DNA of 38,235 nt from Magnetococcales bacterium. GTDB taxonomy: Bacteria; Pseudomonadota; Magnetococcia; Magnetococcales; UBA8363. The translations under genes were made by a program, and so were the position numbers. Below, in pieces: positions 8,534 through 16,406 of this stretch (position 1 is the stretch's first letter; each line of letters begins with the position of its first letter). The DNA lies in NCBI GenBank assembly GCA_015228925.1, contig JADGCQ010000028.1, positions 1 through 38,235 on the forward strand, given 5' to 3'. The notes beneath the pieces are model-generated. The model saw only the letters and a program-made list of their open reading frames with translations, was not told the origin of the DNA and searched no databases.

Positions 8534-9403
8534 ATGTCATTTCTTGACCATGTGTGCGGTCTCGACGACGAGGCCGTACCTTTTGATCGTGACCAACTCC
8601 GTTCTGAAATCAACTCAGAGTGGGAGAATTTCCTAGAAAATGTATGGATGACCAGTTTTATGCCCTGTTTGATTGAAATCTTGGAGAACTGCCCTGAAGA
8701 CTTGAATTTGCGCCAGCATGTGGATGATTTGAAGGAAAATTTCTTTATTCTTTATCGCTATGCCTATAAAATAATTAGAAACCGCATGGCCCCACCAGAG
8801 GGGGAAAAAAACATTGTGGTGGATATACACAAACTCGCAGGGGCTGGATTATTCGCCTGCCTTTACTTAGGTCCGTTTGCTTTCTCTTTTATCAGCAAGG
8901 AAGACATTGAAAAACAAAAAGGTGATATTATCGCCAAGCCTTTTTTACGCAATCCCAGGACGACTTCACTTGATCCCAATAGAGCAATCACCATTGAAGC
9001 CAAATATTCCAATGAGCTATTCGCTTTTCGGGTTGGGTGCGGCATTGCCCTGACAGAATTACGACACCGAACACGAATTGAATCCGAGCAGGCCCTCGGA
9101 ATAGTAGTTACCCCCAGTTCCACGGATGGCGAGTTGGATAGATTAGCCGACACCGCCGGCTCAGCTAAATTCGTTGAAGATTTGAAATATCTGGAAATGC
9201 CAGAAGACTATGAAAAGCATATCCTCCGTGGTCTCAGTCAATCTTATTCTACTGGGTGTTTTGATATTCTTCTGTGGCCCCATATATTCTACTGGTTACA
9301 ACTGTATACCATGTCGTCTCGTGCGGACATGGCCCCTCTGGTGCAAATTCTCAAAACCGTTAACAACATGCCCCAAAGTAGCCGTCATTGCGCCTTTAGT
9401 TGA
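8534..9403 (+). CDS. Hypothetical protein (289 aa), no recognised family
   Basis: I do not recognise this protein. AAGGGAAG just upstream of the ATG supports the start. It is mostly helical and acidic at the N-terminus (HVCGLDDEAVPFDRDQL, SEWENFLENVW). Two hydrophobic segments are visible: about residues 97-119 (IHKLAGAGLFACLYLGPFAFSF) and near 245-260 (CFDILLWPHIFYWLQLYTM). Either could be a buried helix or a membrane anchor. It is transcribed toward the aminotransferase gene and separated from it by a hairpin. Its place next to the asparaginase/racemase operon suggests, but does not show, a shared role. It could be a C-terminally altered relic, since the last residues look atypical. Confidence 0.55.
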   Translation: MSFLDHVCGLDDEAVPFDRDQLRSEINSEWENFLENVWMTSFMPCLIEILENCPEDLNLRQHVDDLKENFFILYRYAYKIIRNRMAPPEGEKNIVVDIHKLAGAGLFACLYLGPFAFSFISKEDIEKQKGDIIAKPFLRNPRTTSLDPNRAITIEAKYSNELFAFRVGCGIALTELRHRTRIESEQALGIVVTPSSTDGELDRLADTAGSAKFVEDLKYLEMPEDYEKHILRGLSQSYSTGCFDILLWPHIFYWLQLYTMSSRADMAPLVQILKTVNNMPQSSRHCAFS

Positions 9404-9453
9404 AGGTTGTTGGTGGGATCTTGCCCCTATTGGTTTCCTCAAGTACAGAGACA

Positions 9454-9482
9454 GCTCTGGTATGCCCGCACATCACCAGAGC
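9454..9482. terminator. Bidirectional hairpin between convergent genes
   Basis: GCTCTGGT (9454-9461) pairs perfectly with ACCAGAGC (9475-9482) around a 13-nt loop. It sits between the converging 289-aa gene and the aminotransferase gene. There is no T-run, so it may be a weak or factor-assisted terminator. Confidence 0.45.
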
Positions 9483-9513
9483 CATCGGGTCTGAGGCTAT
9501 TCACTTATCCAAA

Positions 9514-10356
9514 TCAGCGGCCACAAGTTAACAACCGGAAAATATTCTGGAGGCGACGGGTGACTGGGCCGGGAGTTCCTGAAGCAACCGGGACGCCATT
9601 AATACTGGTGATGGGGGTGATTTCGCCTGTGGTACCGGTCAGAAATGCTTCCTGGGATTGCTGAAATTCCGGGAGGGTCATGGGGGACATGCGTGTGGGT
9701 ATACCGGATTGAGCGCAAAGCTCAAGCACAGCGGTGCGGGTTATCCCTTCCAGGATAAGATGAGAGGCCGGATGCGTGACGACCATCCCGTCCATTACAG
9801 CCATGACGTTGGTATGACTCCCTTCTGTTACAAAGCCATCGCGCACGAAAACCGCTTCCACGGCACCAACGTCTATAGCTTGTTGATGCGCCAACACATT
9901 CGCGGTGAGTCCGATAGTTTTGACATCACAACGAGCCCAACGGATATCCGGGGTAGTGATGATGGGGACACCGTCTCTGGCATGATGTTGTTTAGAAGCA
10001 AACGGTTTAACCCAAGCCATGCAAGTCAGAGGGGTTGTCGGGGGTGGAAAGCCATGCGTTCGGGGAGCACTACCACGGGTGACTTCCAGATAGAGGATGG
10101 CGTTCTGTCCAGTTAAGCCGTTGACCTTGAGCAGAGAGTCCGCCACCCCGGCGAACTCTGGAAATTCAGTGCGGGCAAACCGCATAAACACAGCACCATG
10201 TGACAGCCGCTTCAAATGGTTATCCATCCTAAACCAAAGTCCGTCATAAGCCCGCGCAACTTCATATAAACCATCCGCAAACAGAAACCCCCGATCTTCA
10301 GGGGACAAAAAGCACGCCTCTGCCGGCATAATTTCACCATTAAAGTAATATAGCAT
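9514..10356 (-). CDS. dat: D-amino-acid aminotransferase
   Basis: A 280-aa class IV (fold-type IV) PLP aminotransferase, closest by eye to Bacillus D-alanine aminotransferase, which moves amino groups between D-amino acids and 2-oxoacids. Landmarks: SPEDRGFLFADGLYEV, the carboxylate-binding VTRGSAPRTHGFP (R and H as in the Bacillus RGTSPRAHQFP), the PLP lysine in WARCDVKTIGL, VTEGSHTNV, and LTGTTGEITPI. All are intact. The ATG at 10356 has GGTGAT upstream; the longer frame begins at a TTG. It is divergent from the asparaginase/racemase operon. If that operon makes D-Asp, this enzyme could convert it to oxaloacetate, but the link is inference. A housekeeping D-Ala/D-Glu role is equally possible. 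Confidence 0.88.
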   Translation of the reverse strand: MLYYFNGEIMPAEACFLSPEDRGFLFADGLYEVARAYDGLWFRMDNHLKRLSHGAVFMRFARTEFPEFAGVADSLLKVNGLTGQNAILYLEVTRGSAPRTHGFPPPTTPLTCMAWVKPFASKQHHARDGVPIITTPDIRWARCDVKTIGLTANVLAHQQAIDVGAVEAVFVRDGFVTEGSHTNVMAVMDGMVVTHPASHLILEGITRTAVLELCAQSGIPTRMSPMTLPEFQQSQEAFLTGTTGEITPITSINGVPVASGTPGPVTRRLQNIFRLLTCGR

Positions 10357-10428
10357 AGTCTTATCACCCAACAATTTCAAAAGATTTTTTCGGTTGACAT
10401 TAGGCGTGATCTATCATATATCAATCAA

Positions 10429-10468
10429 CATGATTTTTTCCAAACATATTCGAGTAGAAAAAATCATG
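10429..10468. promoter_or_regulatory. 12-bp inverted repeat upstream of dat (operator candidate)
   Basis: CATGATTTTTTC at 10429-10440 and GAAAAAATCATG at 10457-10468 form a perfect 12-bp inverted repeat with a 16-bp spacer. On the minus strand the inner arm overlaps the region where the dat promoter should lie (a TTGGAA and a TATATG/TATGAT-like box are near). Centre-to-centre spacing of about 28 bp suits a dimeric DNA-binding protein. The HTH protein of the neighbouring operon is an obvious but unproven candidate. It could also fold as a bidirectional terminator, because the arms carry T and A runs. Confidence 0.5.
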
Positions 10469-10517
10469 AGGATTTTAGGAAGTTTTGTTTAGGTTAATAA
10501 AATCACCTTAAATGGGG

Positions 10518-10643
10518 ATGAATATGATGAACCGCACAATGTTAAACTCCAGTATGAGAAAAATCGGCAGAGCTGTCCTCCCGAAACTCATCGTCATTAT
10601 CGTAAGCTTGTTGGCTGCCTTTTGGCCAGGAACCGCTTGGTAA
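10518..10643 (+). CDS. Possible small membrane/exported peptide (41 aa)
   Basis: A 41-codon ORF from an ATG at 10518; in-frame ATGs at 10524 and 10527 follow, with GGGG just upstream. The C-terminal half has a basic patch followed by one hydrophobic helix (MRKIGRAVLPKLIVIIVSLLAAFW), so it looks like a single-span membrane peptide or a cut-off signal peptide. I cannot assign a family. It lies between dat and the operon in otherwise non-coding DNA. It may be a toxin-like small peptide, a leader, or a gene remnant. Confidence 0.3.
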   Translation: MNMMNRTMLNSSMRKIGRAVLPKLIVIIVSLLAAFWPGTAW

Positions 10644-10829
10644 TGCCGCCCACTAAAGCTTAATGAAGAAAGACTCCCTGGACCCTATAGCCATTGTAGG
10701 CTGTCTTGGCTGCGTCTTCAAGCGCAAAATGAATAATATCAAAGGTCTGAAATTAAACAACTTTCCAGACCGGTCAGTTGAAACGCACTAATACAATTTG
10801 ACTCAAACGTTTCTTCCTGAATCTAACCA

Positions 10830-10838
10830 TGATATAGT
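10830..10838 (+). promoter_or_regulatory. Extended -10 promoter candidate for the four-gene operon
   Basis: TGATATAGT forms an extended -10 box (TGn plus TATAGT, five of six consensus bases). The -35 region at 10810-10815 is poor (TTTCTT), as is usual for extended -10 promoters. The predicted start near 10845 leaves a leader of about 100 nt before the ATG at 10946. A TTGACT at 10798 is too far upstream to pair with this -10. Confidence 0.4.
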
Positions 10839-10945
10839 AGCCCGTGTTGGCGTTGGAAGTTTCCACAATACAACATGAGGTTTGCAGTTTTTTATTTTAT
10901 TCTTTACTGTGTCCACCAGAGATATGTCGAAAAGGGGTAACAGGT

Positions 10946-12289
10946 ATGGATGTCGCCAAAGCTATTCAAAATATTACCGCTGGCATCAAAGGGGTTAACC
11001 AAAAAAGAGTGGCCTTGGAGGCCGGTGTTAATCAGGGGCAGCTTTCCCACTGGCTCCGCAACGGCGTCGATTTTTCTGAGGAAAATATTAGCAAGGTAAT
11101 TAAAACAGTTTTATTTATTGTTGATGAAGAGAATAAAAAGAGTGGAAATTTTGATTATTATGAAAAATATGGAGAAGAGCTTTCGGTCCTCAATTCCTCT
11201 CCAATATTTCAAAAACTATTGTTGGAAGTCATGGATATTGCTCCCGACCAGCCAATTCCGGCGAATAACCCTGCATTGATGGCTCAACCTGGACATGCCT
11301 TAATGACTAAAGAAATCGGCCAGAATCCGCCGATACGCATCGCCATTATCGGGGGAAGAAAAACGGGCAGAAGCAGTGCTCTCCTCAAAGCTAAAGCCGA
11401 CTTGGCAAGAAAAAACTACCACTCCGTCATTTTTGATGGCCGTCTTTTCGCTGCTGAATATGACGGTGACGACGAACCCCTGTTTAGATGGCTGGATACC
11501 ACCGCCCGTAGTCAATTGCCAGGCAGACAGTATAAAATAACATTGCGCAAAATAAGCGACTTTGAACCCTGGGTTAAAAAAAATATTTTGCCCAACCTTC
11601 CAGGCGATAAGCAACTCGTCTTTATGATCGATCACCTGGATGAATTTCCTCCCAAAGCTTTCGCCAGTCTGGCTTTCGGGTTTCATGACCTGTTTGATAA
11701 AGAGGATGAGAACAATCCCGTCAGCCTCCTGGTCTCGTACAATGAAGCCGGGGGTAAACTTTTCGACGTAAACGCGCCAGCCAGTACATTTGCCCGCCAA
11801 CTTCGTACCATTTCCCTGGGCAACACCCAGGATGCGGAGATTGTGCGCTTGTTGGAAACCATGGAGTCCACCAGGGATCATGCCCTGGAATGGAGCGAAT
11901 TCGCCTGGAATCGCTTTTCCGGACATCCCTATCTCACCTTCAACTGGGCACATCTGGTAGCGCGGGGTGAGAAACCAGAAAAGGCATTGGAGACTATGGC
12001 TGTTTTGCTCAAGGAGCGTCTGCTGCTGCCTTTGCTGGAGGATCTGGCACGTTGCAATCCATCTCAGGAAATACTGACTTGGCCGAGTAAGGAAAATGTG
12101 GTGGAACGTATTTTCACTGGAATTTTTGGTCAACAAGAAAATAGCAACCTAGTCCTCAGATCTTATATGTCCCAATGGATGGTGGATAGTGGATTATTCC
12201 GTTGGGAGCAGCAGGCAAACGGGCAACGGGGCATCGTCACCATAACCCCGTGGATCTCGGATAAAATTGACCAGATTCTGAAAAATTAG
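10946..12289 (+). CDS. HTH plus AAA_35-like ATPase (first gene of operon)
   Basis: A 447-aa protein. An N-terminal helix-turn-helix is visible around residues 15-52 (NQKRVALEAGVNQGQLSHWLRNG), with the pattern of Cro/XRE-type DNA binders. A P-loop NTPase domain follows (about 130-445). Walker A is GGRKTGRSS (136-144), with arginine 142 where lysine is expected. Walker B is VFMIDHLDE (225-233). The 'FSGHPYLTF' segment (about 324-332) and a winged-helix-like tail (GLFRWEQQANGQ) parallel the next protein's AAA_35 domain, so the two may be paralogous partners. AAGGGG precedes the ATG at 10946; the frame is open to 10844. It may be regulator and sensor at once. The missing lysine makes ATP hydrolysis doubtful. 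Confidence 0.75.
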   Translation: MDVAKAIQNITAGIKGVNQKRVALEAGVNQGQLSHWLRNGVDFSEENISKVIKTVLFIVDEENKKSGNFDYYEKYGEELSVLNSSPIFQKLLLEVMDIAPDQPIPANNPALMAQPGHALMTKEIGQNPPIRIAIIGGRKTGRSSALLKAKADLARKNYHSVIFDGRLFAAEYDGDDEPLFRWLDTTARSQLPGRQYKITLRKISDFEPWVKKNILPNLPGDKQLVFMIDHLDEFPPKAFASLAFGFHDLFDKEDENNPVSLLVSYNEAGGKLFDVNAPASTFARQLRTISLGNTQDAEIVRLLETMESTRDHALEWSEFAWNRFSGHPYLTFNWAHLVARGEKPEKALETMAVLLKERLLLPLLEDLARCNPSQEILTWPSKENVVERIFTGIFGQQENSNLVLRSYMSQWMVDSGLFRWEQQANGQRGIVTITPWISDKIDQILKN

Positions 12290-12294
12290 CCACC

Positions 12295-14601
12295 ATGGCA
12301 GACTCAATTTTACCGAGTGATCTATCCAACGGTAGGGCGGTAGCCAAGCCTTTTATGCCCGTCAGTGCCATTGATGATCGAAAGGCAGTTTACGTCAGCA
12401 GGGAGGCGGATACGCAATTGTTCGACCTGCTGTCGGAAGGACGACATTGTAATCTGCATGCAGGTCGCCAGAGCGGAAAAACAAGTTTGTTGCGCAAGGT
12501 GAGGCGACAGCTTGAAGCCCTTGGTGATCTCTGCTGCGAAATAAACTGTAGCCTCTATTTTATCCAGTCTCCTTTCGGAGAAGCGGTGAAACATGTGGCG
12601 GCATCTCTACAATCCGAAATTCGTCTCCAACTGTCTGATCACAGATTGCCGACTCTTCGTGTCCGCAAAAGGGAAAATCCCTCAAAGTTTTTCGTGCGGA
12701 TACTGGACCATCTGGCGGCTAATGCGCCAACAGGAAAACGCATCTTTGTGATGTTGGATGAATTGGACAGTTTGACCGTTCACTCCCCAGGCGAATTAGT
12801 AGATTTTTTCCTACACCTGCGGGAATACATCCAGAATCAGGCCTCCCATCAACCTCGTGTGGTGTTGCTCTTCGTGTCGGTATTGACGCTTCAAGAGATG
12901 ATCATGGAATATCATTCGGGTGGAACAGGAATCGCCAGCCTTGCCAATGTTCCTCTGTGTCCATTTGCCAACACGGTCAAGGTGCGGCGGCAGATGGAAG
13001 AACAGGGATTCCCTGGTCAGGCAGACGATACTATCGATAAGCTGTTGACCCGTGTTATCGACCTGACCGGGGGACAACCTTATCTCACTTCCTTGTTCGC
13101 TCGAGAGTTGCAGTGTAGCGATGATCCAGAAACACGGCTTACATTTGTTGCCGACGAGGCTGTGAAAGAGCCACGAAGTTTGGTGACCAATCACCTGAAT
13201 GGGATTGACAAGCAGTTGACTGATATGGGGTTACGCCTGTTTTCCCTGGTACAAATCTATAAGGAAATTCATCAACAGTCGGAGACGGTGCGTGGTAGAA
13301 GAAATACGCAGATCATCGGGACTCTGGAAAATCTTGGATTGATTCGGCGTGAGACAACGGGTCACTATCGGGTCTCAAACCCTATTTATTACGCGCGTCT
13401 TACCCCTGATTGGGCAGAAAACCTCGTAAACCAGTACGAAAAGTTATCTGGATCCCGTTTTAGAACACGTCAAAGGTTGGGTTGTACATTTAACAGAAAG
13501 GTCGCCCTCCTCATGGTCGGTGGTACCATGGGGATGATTACAGAGAAAGGTCAATCGCATTTCATGGGTGCTCAACAGCGTATCGAAAGATTTATCGAGG
13601 AAGAGCTAAACCAAGTGACTCCGGTGCAACCTTTTTTCCTTTGGGAGCTTGATGGGATCAATGTGACCCCTAAAAATTGGCTTAACATCGCCCAATGGAT
13701 TGACCAGCGGCGCGATGAATACGAGGGATTTGTTATTGCCCATGGCACCGACACCCTGGCCTACACCGCCAGCGCAGTGGCTTTCATGTTGGGCCGAGGG
13801 TTGAATCGTCCGGTGGTTTTTACCGGTTCCCAGACTACCATTGATCAACTCCATGGCGATACCCGCCAGAACTTTTTCCGCGCCGTATATGCCGCTGCCA
13901 ATGACCATGCCATACCCGAGGTACAGATTTTTTTCGGCGACCGAGTGATGCGGGCAGTACGGGCAGAAAAGAGTGATGACCGCACTTACGATGGTTTTGA
14001 ATCGCCAGGTTGGCCGCTTCTAGCCCGGGTTACGGAAAACTACCTAGTCAACCAATTCGCCCTGGATACCAAACACCAACAGCGCATCCCGTACCACTTT
14101 CAACCTTATATCGCCGACAGCATCATGCTCATCACCCTGGCACCGGGGATTCAACCCGAACCTTATATGGAGATTATCCAGCTATTACACGACAGAGGGA
14201 AACCCTTGAATGGCATCCTGATCACCACACCAGGTGTAGGCAACATTCCATCTGAGGATCCTTTCAACTTTCGTCTTCTGATTCAAGAAGCCATTTCCTT
14301 AGGAATACCGGTGCTTATTGCCAGCCAAGTACCCATCAACCCCTATACCCAGGATCAGTATGAAATGGCCAGCACACCGGCCAAATATGGGGCCATTCCT
14401 GCCGGTAACCTGACCCTGGCCGCCGCCTTGACCAAATTCGCCTGGGTCATCGGATGTGTACGCCATGAAATGGGTGCCGAGGCAATTGCCGATCCAGAGA
14501 ATAAACTTAAAGAAATCAAAACCCGTATGCGCACCATCTATATCGGCGAGGAAGGCGAATACGGCGAGCAGTTGCAGCGTTCCCACCCCGGAGACAAATA
14601 A
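12295..14601 (+). CDS. AAA_35 ATPase fused to L-asparaginase
   Basis: A 768-aa fusion. Residues ~25-370 form an AAA-like (AAA_35) NTPase: VYVSREADTQLFDLL opening, Walker A GRQSGKTS (57-64), Walker B FVMLDELDS (151-159), the LTGGQPYLT motif (257-265), and a winged-helix end (LIRRETTGHYRVSNPIY). Residues ~400-768 are a type I-like L-asparaginase, which hydrolyses asparagine to aspartate and ammonia. The nucleophile Thr411 (MVGGTMG), the Thr485-Asp486 pair (AHGTDTLAYTASA) and Lys559 are present. The substrate-binding serine of DS is Gly454 (LDGINVTP), so specificity or activity may differ. It starts 5 nt after the upstream stop with no ribosome site, so it is probably translationally coupled. 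The layout suggests an NTP-controlled asparaginase. Confidence 0.87.
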   Translation: MADSILPSDLSNGRAVAKPFMPVSAIDDRKAVYVSREADTQLFDLLSEGRHCNLHAGRQSGKTSLLRKVRRQLEALGDLCCEINCSLYFIQSPFGEAVKHVAASLQSEIRLQLSDHRLPTLRVRKRENPSKFFVRILDHLAANAPTGKRIFVMLDELDSLTVHSPGELVDFFLHLREYIQNQASHQPRVVLLFVSVLTLQEMIMEYHSGGTGIASLANVPLCPFANTVKVRRQMEEQGFPGQADDTIDKLLTRVIDLTGGQPYLTSLFARELQCSDDPETRLTFVADEAVKEPRSLVTNHLNGIDKQLTDMGLRLFSLVQIYKEIHQQSETVRGRRNTQIIGTLENLGLIRRETTGHYRVSNPIYYARLTPDWAENLVNQYEKLSGSRFRTRQRLGCTFNRKVALLMVGGTMGMITEKGQSHFMGAQQRIERFIEEELNQVTPVQPFFLWELDGINVTPKNWLNIAQWIDQRRDEYEGFVIAHGTDTLAYTASAVAFMLGRGLNRPVVFTGSQTTIDQLHGDTRQNFFRAVYAAANDHAIPEVQIFFGDRVMRAVRAEKSDDRTYDGFESPGWPLLARVTENYLVNQFALDTKHQQRIPYHFQPYIADSIMLITLAPGIQPEPYMEIIQLLHDRGKPLNGILITTPGVGNIPSEDPFNFRLLIQEAISLGIPVLIASQVPINPYTQDQYEMASTPAKYGAIPAGNLTLAAALTKFAWVIGCVRHEMGAEAIADPENKLKEIKTRMRTIYIGEEGEYGEQLQRSHPGDK

Positions 14602-14625
14602 CTTACTTTCATAGGGAAATTTGAC

Positions 14626-16404
14626 ATGTCTATTGAACCTGTATCTTTGAGCGCATTGGAACAAGATGACCGCGTTGATGAGTTGGTGCGGAATTTTATG
14701 CAGGCCTTGATGCTGGAGAGCGGTTTTGCCAAGCTTAAGAAAGATCAGCAGGAACAGGTCAGATCGGTGCTGAATTCGGTGATCAAGATGCGTTTTGACA
14801 GCGTTAGTTCTTTTCAGAATGTCGTGATCGGTTTGCTGCGCTCCATTGCCCCTGATCTTGAAAAGTACATCACCATCGCCATCGACAGTGCCCGCGACAT
14901 GCTCAAGGATAATAAAGGGGTGCTAGTGATTTATACCGGTGGAACCATCGGCAGTGCCCCCAAAGATCTCGATGACCCAGACAGCCCGCAGATTGTCAAA
15001 CCCTGGGGTGATCTTAAAAGTGCAGGTCCCATACTGGGACGCCTGGGCTATCCGGTTGATGCCATCGCTTTTGTTGAACCTCTAGACTCCTGCAATGTCG
15101 GGCCGCGCCATTGGTTAACCATGGTGCGCATCATCAAGGAAAACTACGGCAATTACTCTGGTTTTGTCATTTTACACGGCACCGACAGCATGGTATTTAC
15201 CGCCTCGGCACTCTCCTTCATGATCACCGAATTGGACAAACCGATCGTAATCACCGGGTCGCAAATCGCAGGCATCGTCAATCCGCGCAACGATGCCCAC
15301 CAGAACATGATCACCGCCATTATGTTGGCCAACCCCGAAGCTCACAAGCTGGCATTAATTCCAGAGGTGTTCATTTCGTTTGGCAACCTTATCGTGCGGG
15401 GTAATCGCGCCAAAAAAATGAACGTTGTAGAATATCAGGGTTTCAACTCTCCCAATTATCCCCTGTTGGGCAGGGCTGGCGACCACATTGTCATTGAGCG
15501 CAAGCAGATTCGTCGTCCCTCGGAGATTGGAGTGCAGTTTAGCGAACTGATGGACACCAACGTCATCATCGTTGAGGTATTCCCTGGCATGCAAAACTCC
15601 CCGGTATTGTCCAACATTCTGCAAGACGAAAACCTGCGCGGTGTGGTATTGAAGGCCTACGGGGCAGGCAACATCCCTACCGACGCCCCTTTTCTTAAAA
15701 TGTTCACCGACTTTATCCAACGGGGAGGCATCGTGGTATGCACCACCAGTTGTCCAGCAGGTGAGGTGGTGATGGGACTCTATGAAACAAGCCAGATCCT
15801 GGTGGATATCGGCATCATTGGTGGATTTGACATTACCCCTGAGGCAGCCCTGTGCAAATTAATGATGCTGTTGGGTAACTTTGAAGATCTGTCGGAAGCC
15901 AAACGATTGATGCAGCAATCCATTGCCGGTGAACAGCGTCTGAGTCTTGAAACCACGGTTTTGGCTGGCAAAAAGAGCATCCAATCCGGGGGCATGGTTG
16001 AGTTGTCAAGTTCCTTAAACAGCAAGGAAGACAACATAGAACGGATTGAAAAGGTGATGTTAGTTTTCAAGAATGCCAAACTCGATCCAGGCAATGACGC
16101 CCCCGATGCCCGCGCCGCTGTTAAACTGTTTTTGGATGGTGAGACTACTGAGGAAGGTGAAAACTTTCTGGGCAGTTTCTCCCGGCGTCGGGTTCCCAGT
16201 AATGCGTTGATAACGAATAGCACCATTGGTGAAAGTCTTGTAATCGATCTGACGCTCAAAAAACATCACTTTCTTAAAAAGGAAAGCAAAGGGCGTATAA
16301 AAGTCGAACAGAAGGTGCGCATCAACGTCGCGTTGGAGGGGGAAGGTGGGGCTTCGTTCTCCTGGGAGGACGCCGAACTCAAGATTTACACCATGGACCA
16401 ATAA
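14626..16404 (+). CDS. L-asparaginase with extra N- and C-terminal domains
   Basis: A 592-aa protein, far longer than ordinary asparaginases (about 330-350 aa). Residues 1-95 are helical (a possible death-fold-like or oligomerisation module; not identified). Residues ~97-435 are a full type I-like asparaginase: Thr107 (VIYTGGTIG), Asp154-Ser155 (LDSCNVGP), Thr186-Asp187 (LHGTDSMVFTASALSFM) and Lys264 (RGNRAKK), all catalytic positions intact. Residues ~470-592 are a beta-rich tail (KVMLVFKNAKL ... RINVALEGEG) of unknown type. It is 24 nt after the previous gene with AGGGAAA upstream. It probably supplies the competent asparaginase of the pair, and hetero-oligomers with the AAA fusion are likely. 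Unlike GatD, no RNA-binding beta-barrel precedes the enzyme. Confidence 0.88.
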   Translation: MSIEPVSLSALEQDDRVDELVRNFMQALMLESGFAKLKKDQQEQVRSVLNSVIKMRFDSVSSFQNVVIGLLRSIAPDLEKYITIAIDSARDMLKDNKGVLVIYTGGTIGSAPKDLDDPDSPQIVKPWGDLKSAGPILGRLGYPVDAIAFVEPLDSCNVGPRHWLTMVRIIKENYGNYSGFVILHGTDSMVFTASALSFMITELDKPIVITGSQIAGIVNPRNDAHQNMITAIMLANPEAHKLALIPEVFISFGNLIVRGNRAKKMNVVEYQGFNSPNYPLLGRAGDHIVIERKQIRRPSEIGVQFSELMDTNVIIVEVFPGMQNSPVLSNILQDENLRGVVLKAYGAGNIPTDAPFLKMFTDFIQRGGIVVCTTSCPAGEVVMGLYETSQILVDIGIIGGFDITPEAALCKLMMLLGNFEDLSEAKRLMQQSIAGEQRLSLETTVLAGKKSIQSGGMVELSSSLNSKEDNIERIEKVMLVFKNAKLDPGNDAPDARAAVKLFLDGETTEEGENFLGSFSRRRVPSNALITNSTIGESLVIDLTLKKHHFLKKESKGRIKVEQKVRINVALEGEGGASFSWEDAELKIYTMDQ

Positions 16405-16406
16405 CC

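Noticed and set aside
7861-10809. CGTTTGAGTCA at 7861-7871 and its complement at 10799-10809 as island-end inverted repeats
   Set aside because: Eleven bases in a 38-kb window can match by chance, and no other sign of element ends is seen at either place.
12336-12345. GGCGGTAGCC, similar to the RfaH ops element
   Set aside because: It lies inside the coding frame of the AAA_35-asparaginase gene, far from any leader, so it is most likely chance.
14626-16404. GatD-like tRNA amidotransferase subunit
   Set aside because: GatD has an N-terminal beta-barrel and pairs with GatE; here the N-terminus is helical and no GatE is present.
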